Source: Stereum hirsutum FP-91666 SS1 (Eukaryota; Basidiomycota; Agaricomycetes; Russulales; Stereaceae). From it: a DNA stretch of 64,000 bases. The translations under genes were made by a program, and so were the position numbers. The notes below the pieces were generated by a model, which did no database searches, was not told the DNA's origin, and saw nothing but the letters and a program-made list of their open reading frames with translations. Shown here in pieces: positions 56,857-64,000 of the stretch; position 1 is the first letter of the stretch; every line of letters starts with the position of its first letter. The stretch lies in NCBI RefSeq assembly GCF_000264905.1, contig NW_006763139.1, positions 808,950 through 872,949 of the forward strand, written 5' to 3'.

Positions 56857-58872
56857 GAATCTGCCTCACATCATTCGTCTGCACACATGCCCGTCACATC
56901 ATATGGGCACATCGTTTAGCGTTCGTTAGGAGTGGCGGATTAAACCTTTGGACCTCCCCACCAGAACTCGCTGATTAGGGAGCAATTTGAATACACATGC
57001 TATGTGCCTGACCTCTGACTAATCAACAAAAGCTCGCAAAAGCTGCTGCTCACAGAGTTACGCAGTCCTAATTACACACTGTAAGGTGCATCCGTGTAAT
57101 TTCGAAGTTAAAATGCAAATGGGTATCTAATACAGTGATACGTGTTAGCACGATCGTGCAGAGAAGTCAGTTAAACAAACGCGATGAGCGGGGCATCAGC
57201 ATACACACTGATATATATTTTGCTCCGACTACAAAATCAGATTCAGATTGTTGTCATCAACGGCATAAATATCAAAGTCCAGTACCGAACAGCACTTACG
57301 ACGTTGTTAGTGTAACCACTTTGAAGAACATGTGAATTATTTGCACTTGTCCTATCGAATCTAGATACACTTAATTGAGCAGCGTTAGACCTCATGCTCA
57401 ATAACCGTGAAGAATAACGGCGTACGTGTTTTTCAGAGCTCAGAAAAATGACACTTTATGCTACATCTTCTCAAGATACTTGGTGCTTGAAGTGATTTGC
57501 CCGCGTTCAAGAGATGCGATCGCATTTGACATGGACACCTGATCTGAGGTTAGCGAAGACAATAAGATCATGGACACGCATTGGTATTACCTAACCTAAT
57601 GATCGGGAGTACGTAGATCTTCAAGAAGGAGTAAGTGCAAAAGAAAACACGACATAGATTCGTGCTTGTAGAAATCATACAGTCAAGTGAATGATGAGAC
57701 ACAAAGCTATTACGATGAGAGATTTGAAACAAAGACGAACCTGGACTAAGCTTATGATGCACCTTACTATACTCCACTCGACCTTACATGACTGAGAATA
57801 TGTAGTTAGCGAAGCACGGAAAAGACGAGATGGGAACATACCAAAGTAAGATTGTGCCTGCACGAGGGAAGGTAGAAAAGGGCGACACATAGTCTACCCA
57901 TGTATGAGGCGATGAGGAATGATCGAGAAGAAAAGGCGACGCAATAGTCTGCCTCATTAAACGGAAGTTTCGCCGGGAACGAGAGTCCACGAATGGAGGA
58001 TGACGATCCGAAAGGTTCGATGGCGGCGGCGAGTAGCAACAAATAGCCAAGGCAACAAACGTAGGAGATTGAGGAAGAACAGGGTATAAGAAACAATAAC
58101 GGCAAAAAAACTATAAAGCGAGAGAGATACGAGAGAAAAAGGAAGACAACAGAGAGACAGCAGAGGTAAAGAAAAGGTAGAAACGATAGCGAGAAAGAAA
58201 CGAGTAAGACAACAAGGCACGATGAGACAAGAAGGAAGGATAAACGAGAGAAAGGGGAAGATGCAAGAGAGAGGGAAAGACGAGAGGGAGGGAGAGACCA
58301 TAGAGAAGACGAGAGAGAGCAAGAGACCAGAGAGAAGACAAGGCGGTGGTGGCACAAGTTCCGAAACTCAGTGCGGTCGTATTCAAGCTCCGCTCGAAAT
58401 GCTTTCGGCGTTCTCCGGAAATGAGTGGCTTTCCCTCTGTCGTCACTCACCTCTGTCCACACCACCACCACTCACGACCTCTTCGCTCCTCTACTCTCCT
58501 ACCTCGCCGCGGGACTCTCGACATCTACACCTTCCCTCCGACCTCCTAAACGACCTAGGGCAGACTCTGCGTCGCCTTATACATCACTTTTCACCACTAA
58601 CTTATTCGGGCAGACTTTGCGTCGCCCTTCTACTCAACGTATCACAAGAAACGGCGACTCGCCCACGCATTTTATACGACTTCTGTTCCATTTGCTGCTC
58701 CATCTGCTTGAGTTTGCTCGAGACCGAAATGTACGTACCAGTTTGTGCAGTGCTAAAAACAAATAAACTAATGTTCGCTTACTGCAAAATGGACATGCGA
58801 TTGTTGTAGTTCAAACACGTACGTTCATATTATCGTTTTGATGCAATTTCTCACCCTGATGTTGTCACAGCA
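56857..58872. other. Gene-free stretch with a 260-bp polypurine tract
   Basis: No supported gene. 58,083-58,345 is almost purely A/G (gagagaga, aaaggaag) on the plus strand. The long minus-strand open frame across it (Leu/Ser/Phe repeats) is an artefact of this composition. 58,560-58,640 contains a short duplicate of GGCAGACT(C/T)TGCGTCGCC. Confidence 0.55.
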
Positions 58873-60909
58873 ATGGACGATATACAAATATCGCCAGAGA
58901 GCCCCCCGCCTTCCAACGCAGAGGAACCAATAATACACAAGGAGGTTCCCAACCTGCTTGAACACGACTCCTTTCGTGCGTCACAATCCGTTTTACATTA
59001 TAATTATGCTAAGTATGTTCGTAGGCCCGAATGGACCATTCGATGGACTTGTAGCCGCCCATTTCCCCAAAGACGACAAGTTCGTAACGTCCATAAACAG
59101 CAACTGGGTACCTTTCCTCGAGTTCAAGATCCACGACACGTTCGTTCGTGAAGACGGTTCTTACGGCGCAGACGATTTCACCAACACACCTCAGTTTCTC
59201 TCCCCAAAATATGTCCATCGCGCATGTATTCCGACCAAGCCGACCGAACACACCGACCCTTACTTTCCGTATCGCAGCCTATGGGGGCCACTACCTCGTA
59301 ATCTTCTCGACCCTCGGAGTGACGAGCGCACTCCCGGTATCTCTGAAGCGATGGTCCAAATCACCGAAGACCACCTCGGCCTCCTTCAAATCGCAGCGGA
59401 GGTCATGAGATTCTTGTCGAATGACACCAAGACCTACATAAACAAACATTGCACGCAGGACCTTCCCACTCTCACATACACGATAGAACCTCTCCTCGAC
59501 AAACTTAATGACTGCCTCGTACGTCTTACCACGCTCGCCGCCACGGAATGCACGACACTCTACCGTTACACCGAATTCAGACGCGCCTGGCTGGAGCTTG
59601 CGGGCCAATACAACTGGTACCACGGTTTCCGAGAACGTGTGCACAACCGCGAACTACCGCTGGATCCAACCGTCCAGCGAGTCATGGGTGCCTTTGTGGG
59701 CGAGGACCCAGCAATCATCGATAGACTCCGCCGAGCCGGCATACCCATATGGTGTATTCAAAGTTACGGTTCCTTCAGTAACCAAAAAATTCAGGAACTC
59801 GTCAATCCTATCATACCTGTCGTCGCCACGATCGCCGAATGCCAACCCCCGATAATCATCTTCAAGGGTGATTACTTGCAGAATGAAGACCGTATGAAAG
59901 CGATCCGGAACGAATACTACAAGCGTAGCGCTACTCCGGACATGTACGAACAGCCAAAGCCACCGTCTCGCTTCCCTGTGTCTTACCAGCAGTCGACTCA
60001 GATACTCCCCAGGATGAAACCGTCCTTACCATGTAAGTTTGCACTCATTACATTATTATCTAAACACTAATGATTTACCCAGCTAATCGCCCGTCAAATC
60101 TCGACCGAAACGAATTCGTGGAGCCCGACAGTCCGATCGCGCCGCCTGCTATCCCAGTGTGGCGTAACAGCTTCAAGGATTTGGATCATCTCATGCCACA
60201 CACCAAAACCTCGGCGACTTGGCAGGCCGATAGACGATATGTTGTGCCAAAACCGCAATTGTTCTACAGGATCTCTCAGGAGAAACAATATCGCTGGTTA
60301 CGGATATGGGCTGCTATTGCTGACGCGTGGATCGACGCAATTGCGAATGGACTCCACAACGGTCGTATGCTGAGCAGTCAAGAATGGCGGGACCTCCTGA
60401 GCTACGACGGTCGAACGTCCACTGATTTCGTACGAACACGAACCGAAGACAGTCTCAATGCCGTCCTACACGAACTCGAAATCCGCCTTCGATTGACACG
60501 CCGGCCCGAACCAAATTGGAAAGGCATCGCTCAGGCCGTCAAAACAGAGGAGAGTAGAGGGAAGTTGGTTCCGGAGAAGGTTCGATGGATTCTATGGAAG
60601 TTATGCGAAATCAACTTCAAATACGAACTCTTATCCATCGATCGTCGCCTCTGTCAACCAGCCATTCGACCACGAGATATGACGGACGAAGAGTGGATGT
60701 CGAATCGAGAGTCGAAAGTGTTGCGGTGCTTCTATGGATCAACCCTCGGACGAGTACACATATTCACGGCGGACCCTCGCTTCGCTCGTAAAGGCCTAGC
60801 AAGCCCGGAGTGGAAAGAATGTCGTCCGTTCGTTCGAGCATTTTGGTCTTTAATGAAGGATTGGGATATCGAGAAACCGGCGGCGTTGGACATCCAGGCG
60901 TACATGTAG
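58873..60909 (+). CDS. Intact hypothetical protein of a multi-copy agaric family
   Basis: Three exons: 58,873-58,975, 59,025-60,032, 60,083-60,909. Introns are 49 and 50 bp (GTGCGT...CGTAG, GTAAGT...CCCAG). Phases agree and give 645 residues. Start MDDIQISPESPPPSNAEEP. Visible features: GPNGPFDGLVAAHFPKDDKFV, YRYTEFRRAWLELAGQYNWYHGFRERVH, GAFVGEDPAIIDRLRRAGIPIWCI, a Pro-rich centre, then WLRIWAAIADAWIDAIANG and RCFYGSTLGRVHIFTADPRFARKGL. The motifs WLELAGxYxW and GAFVxDPxxxxxLxxAGIPxWxI recur in many agaric hypothetical proteins I have seen. No function is known to me. No signal peptide or membrane segment. One of the few intact genes here. Confidence 0.8.
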
Positions 60910-63900
60910 AAACATTACAATGTGAGCTGGGATCTCCGTGCACTGACATTGTAATGTGAGCCAGAACCTCTGGCTGCTTCTCAGGCGCTATTCTCATGGG
61001 ATCACATTATAATGTGGCTTCCATGCTTCTATTGCATACCGTCCGCTTTTGGATTACTACTTTATTGATTATTGATTCGGCCTTCCTTTTCTTGCCTTAT
61101 CCTAGGGTTTCAGCCTAATTGGGATGTGGCACTGGCTACTACTGGAATTCTCCCTGCTCCCTGCCCCTGCTCTTACCCTGCTCCCTTCCTATTACACTTC
61201 ATTTTGAGCATACCAGTAGAACATAATAAGTTTTATGAGCATGCACAGAGCAAATCTTGAACATAAGTATCCTGCCTTAAAAGCCCTGCATACATTTCGA
61301 AAAATTAGCTGTTTTGTGTGGCCCAAATGTGGCCCAACTCCTCTGCCCTGCTCCTGCTCCTGCTCTTGCTCTGGCAGTAGGATACTTTATATTATGTATG
61401 TTTTGATATACTAATATGAGATAGATATCAGTGTAGAACTGCTACTATGTACTGTCCCTCCTAGAAGTCTGAACAAAGTTCGGTTTTTTTGTGGCCCAGG
61501 TGTGGCCCACCTCCTTCCTACTCCTGCATTTTTCTGAAACAGATACACATCATCATATATACATATACTGCCTCAGAATAGTCATAACTTCGTTCCTGAA
61601 CACCTTTATCAGCTTTTCTCAGATTTAGAATGACCAAAAAAGTATTTTCAGGGGTGTGGCACTAGGGGTACTTCAGTTCCCTGCCTCAAAATATATTACA
61701 GTACAGGCATACAAGTGTCAAACTTGATTTATTGGAGAGTAATATATGAGAACCCAAGACCAACACAGATATAGAGCAGTGCCAGAGCATGAACAAGCAG
61801 GACATGCTGATGTGGCCCACATTACACTATACAGAAATTCGATAAAAATCGGATTTGAATAAAGAAAGAGAGTTTAGACTCAGATATGCATGATAATAGT
61901 GTACTAATCTTACATTGGGGCATCTACAATAGTAAGAACAGAGAGAGAATCTAAGGAAAATGAAGCTGCACAACCCCTAGTATCCTCTGTGCCACAGCTG
62001 CTTCCAGCCATTAATTGCGGGAAAAATACGGAAAATGCCGGAAACACCTTCCAATTTTGGTAGGTTGAGCGTCCGGGATGCCACAGCAGGGCCACAATCG
62101 CCCAGATGTTGAGTCGATGTAAATACATTGAGCTGCAATAAAATACTGGAAAAAACAGAATTATAATTAGAATAAGAGCCCCTGAAAACCTACGAAAAGT
62201 TTGAGCAAAAAGGAGTGCTCTGAGGGTTTGAACCGAGAAGTGCCCTGCAAACCTGAGTTTGAAAGCATTTAGTGGCTTGAAATCGTCTCAACTTCTTCGG
62301 CTTCTCCTTCTTTTCAGCCACCATGTCCCTTCCTTCATCTCCTTTCCCTTTGAGAGTACTCAGAGCCGAACTGGAAAACCTCGCCATGGTTTCTAAGATT
62401 GTGCACTGCAGGAAATTAGGGACTGGAGCTCTCAAGGTTCTGGGCTGGCTGTTGAGGTGTAGCTGTGGCCTTCAGCCCAGCACCCTTGCCTTTTCTTCAG
62501 TCTTCACTCCTCTCTCTCACTCTCAGTACTTCAGCAACATCCTCAAGCATATTCCTCAAGTATATCTTCGAGTTTTTGAAGCTTGAACAGCTTCAGAATT
62601 GGCTAGAATGTTCAGGTAAGCCTATGTGCCTGAAAACCAACATGCCCTCCTCCCCCTTTTCCTACACTTCTCCTCCTCTCTCTACCTACCCAAATCATAT
62701 CTAACATCTCTTTCCCACTCATCAACTATATTCCTAGGAAGTTTGGGCCAGTTTGGTCCAGTGATTGAGTCTGGGTGGCAATATGGTCTGTGGCCCAGCC
62801 TACCCCCATATATTTTCGCTTTTTTACCTTTTCTGGAGATGATGTAGAGATTTCTGGTGGATTGGGCAGGACTATTAAGGTGAGTAGTTATGTTTCTAAC
62901 ACAATTTTCGCTTCTGAGAGACCTAGAGCTTGTGCTATAGGTTCATCTTGGTGCCACATCACCCCCACCCTTCCCCACCCTCTCCTCATCCACCCAGCCC
63001 TTCTACTACCCCAAACAACCTCTGTACCAACCTCTCCATACACCCTCTACCCACTCTACCTGTCCCCATCTATTTCTCTCCACTGGTTCCTCCAAATCAG
63101 CCCACTGTCCTACCACCTCATCAAGCCCAACACCCAGCCCAGCTCTTCCTAGGCCTCTGGCTCGGGTTTTTTGTGTCTGGGAGGTATCTATGGACATGTT
63201 AGAGTTTGGCCATGGTAAGATTTCGCCTATTTATCCATCCTTTCTATTTCTATGGCCACCCTTCCCTCCTACTCCCTCCTGCCTCCTCCTACCCCTCTAG
63301 AACAGCAGGAACCTTTGATCCTGCTCCCTTTTCTGCTCCAACTTGTATCTATCATGTTCTTCTACATGCACAATCTCTGTATGCCTATGTAGCTGTCCTG
63401 TATAATTCCCCAGAGCATGTAGTATGTAATTAGGGGGAAAATGCGAAATATATTCATGTTTCATTTATTTCTTTGGATTTCCTGGTGTGATCAGAGCCTG
63501 TGTGAATAAGATACATCTATATGAGGCTCAACAGCTCATATCTGACTTGGCTTGGGTGAAAAAACAAGTACAGAACCAGGGGAAAGGGAGGGCCACACTT
63601 GGGCCACAAAATACGCAAAAATCGAAATAAATTCGTACAAACCCTATCTTGGACTCTAATATGAATGCATTGAGTAGATATATACTCTACTTAGGTGTAC
63701 TATATACATATGTAGGACAGAAGTAGTAAAATAATAAATGAGGAGGAAGGGAAGGGCTGGGCTGCAGGAGCCAGTGGCACAGGCCAAGGCCGAACAGGAA
63801 ACCCAAGTCTAGGGCAAGGGAAGTCAAAAAGGCCAGGCTACTAATGATAAATCATGGGGAATCATCCAAATTAGGAGATGCCCAGATCAATATGCTGTTC

Positions 63901-64000
63901 TGACGGCTTCCCTAGCTGAGTAAGCATGAGAAGCAAAGAAGCACTGCCAGGTGACAGCGGACAGTTTGGGCTGGAATTACAATGTTGATGGACGGGACTT
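60910..64000. other. Gene-free stretch rich in TGTGGCCCA motifs and small palindromes
   Basis: No supported gene. 60,915-61,020 carries three inverted or near copies of CATTACAATGTGAG / CACATTATAATGTG. The nonamer TGTGGCCCA or its complement occurs at about 61,319, 61,328, 61,492, 61,501, 61,812, 62,796 and 63,599. 62,940-63,120 is pyrimidine-rich. Short open frames (for example 62,323-62,586) show no domain. Confidence 0.5.

Noticed and set aside
57806..58471. Long minus-strand open frame rich in Leu/Ser/Phe resembling a membrane protein
   Set aside because: It arises from the polypurine tract on the plus strand; low complexity, no start context, no domain.
62323..62847. Short overlapping ORFs as small genes
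   Set aside because: No conserved motif, no coherent splice sites and three frames equally open.

Overview
The window is nuclear DNA of a filamentous basidiomycete, almost certainly an Agaricomycete. It has short (about 45-90 bp) GT-AG introns, DUF6589 and RecQ-like helicase genes, a TET/JBP-like oxygenase, a CENP-B/DDE-1 transposase, Tc1-type transposases, Ty1/Copia and Ty3/Gypsy elements and many MITEs. It is a transposon-dense accessory region. I see no rRNA, credible tRNA, CRISPR array or bacterial operon.

Layout. 0.6-2.6 kb: DDE-1 transposase gene. 2.6-11.4 kb: gene-poor, with two MITEs, a 171-bp satellite and dispersed repeats. 11.4-18.8 kb: decayed Ty3/Gypsy element with a 5' LTR, gag and pol. 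19.5-20.3 kb: foldback MITE. 20.45-21.64 kb: solo LTR. 22.0-22.8 kb: small spliced gene. 22.86-40.38 kb: a nested island. 40.4-45.3 kb: two decayed host-like or TE-cargo genes. 45.3-47.3 kb: intact F-box gene. 47.9-55.1 kb: convergent pair made of a hypothetical gene and a long TET/JBP-like oxygenase gene. 56.0-56.9 kb: hairpin, minisatellite and TA-flanked MITE. 58.9-60.9 kb: intact three-exon hypothetical gene. 61-64 kb: no gene seen.

The main discovery is in the nested island. A minus-strand Copia element (5' LTR at 38.4-40.4 kb, 3' LTR at 22.9-23.3 kb) is split in its reverse transcriptase/RNase H region by a 10.9-kb insertion. The insertion is flanked by a direct repeat (GTGAGCTA, or 9 bp with the next T), starts TAGTCT, ends AGACTA, and has inverted subterminal 14-mers. 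It holds two convergent genes that fill it: a DUF6589 gene (plus) and a RecQ-like helicase gene (minus). With younger insertions subtracted it is about 6.8 kb. It looks like a two-gene DNA transposon with DUF6589 as candidate transposase; I do not know of a described family of this kind.

The island carries further dated insertions. A Copia solo LTR with 5-bp repeats and a 193-bp TG...CA element with 5-bp repeats sit in the DUF6589 gene. A 3.5-kb TA-flanked Tc1-like element with a transposase and a SAM-like accessory gene sits in the helicase gene. A second TA-flanked Tc1 element sits in the Copia 5' LTR. For the four insertions into coding sequence, subtracting the insert plus one target repeat rejoins a sensible reading frame. 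Most TE genes here are dead through stops, frameshifts or insertions. The F-box, TET/JBP-like, 58.9-kb and 22-kb genes look intact.
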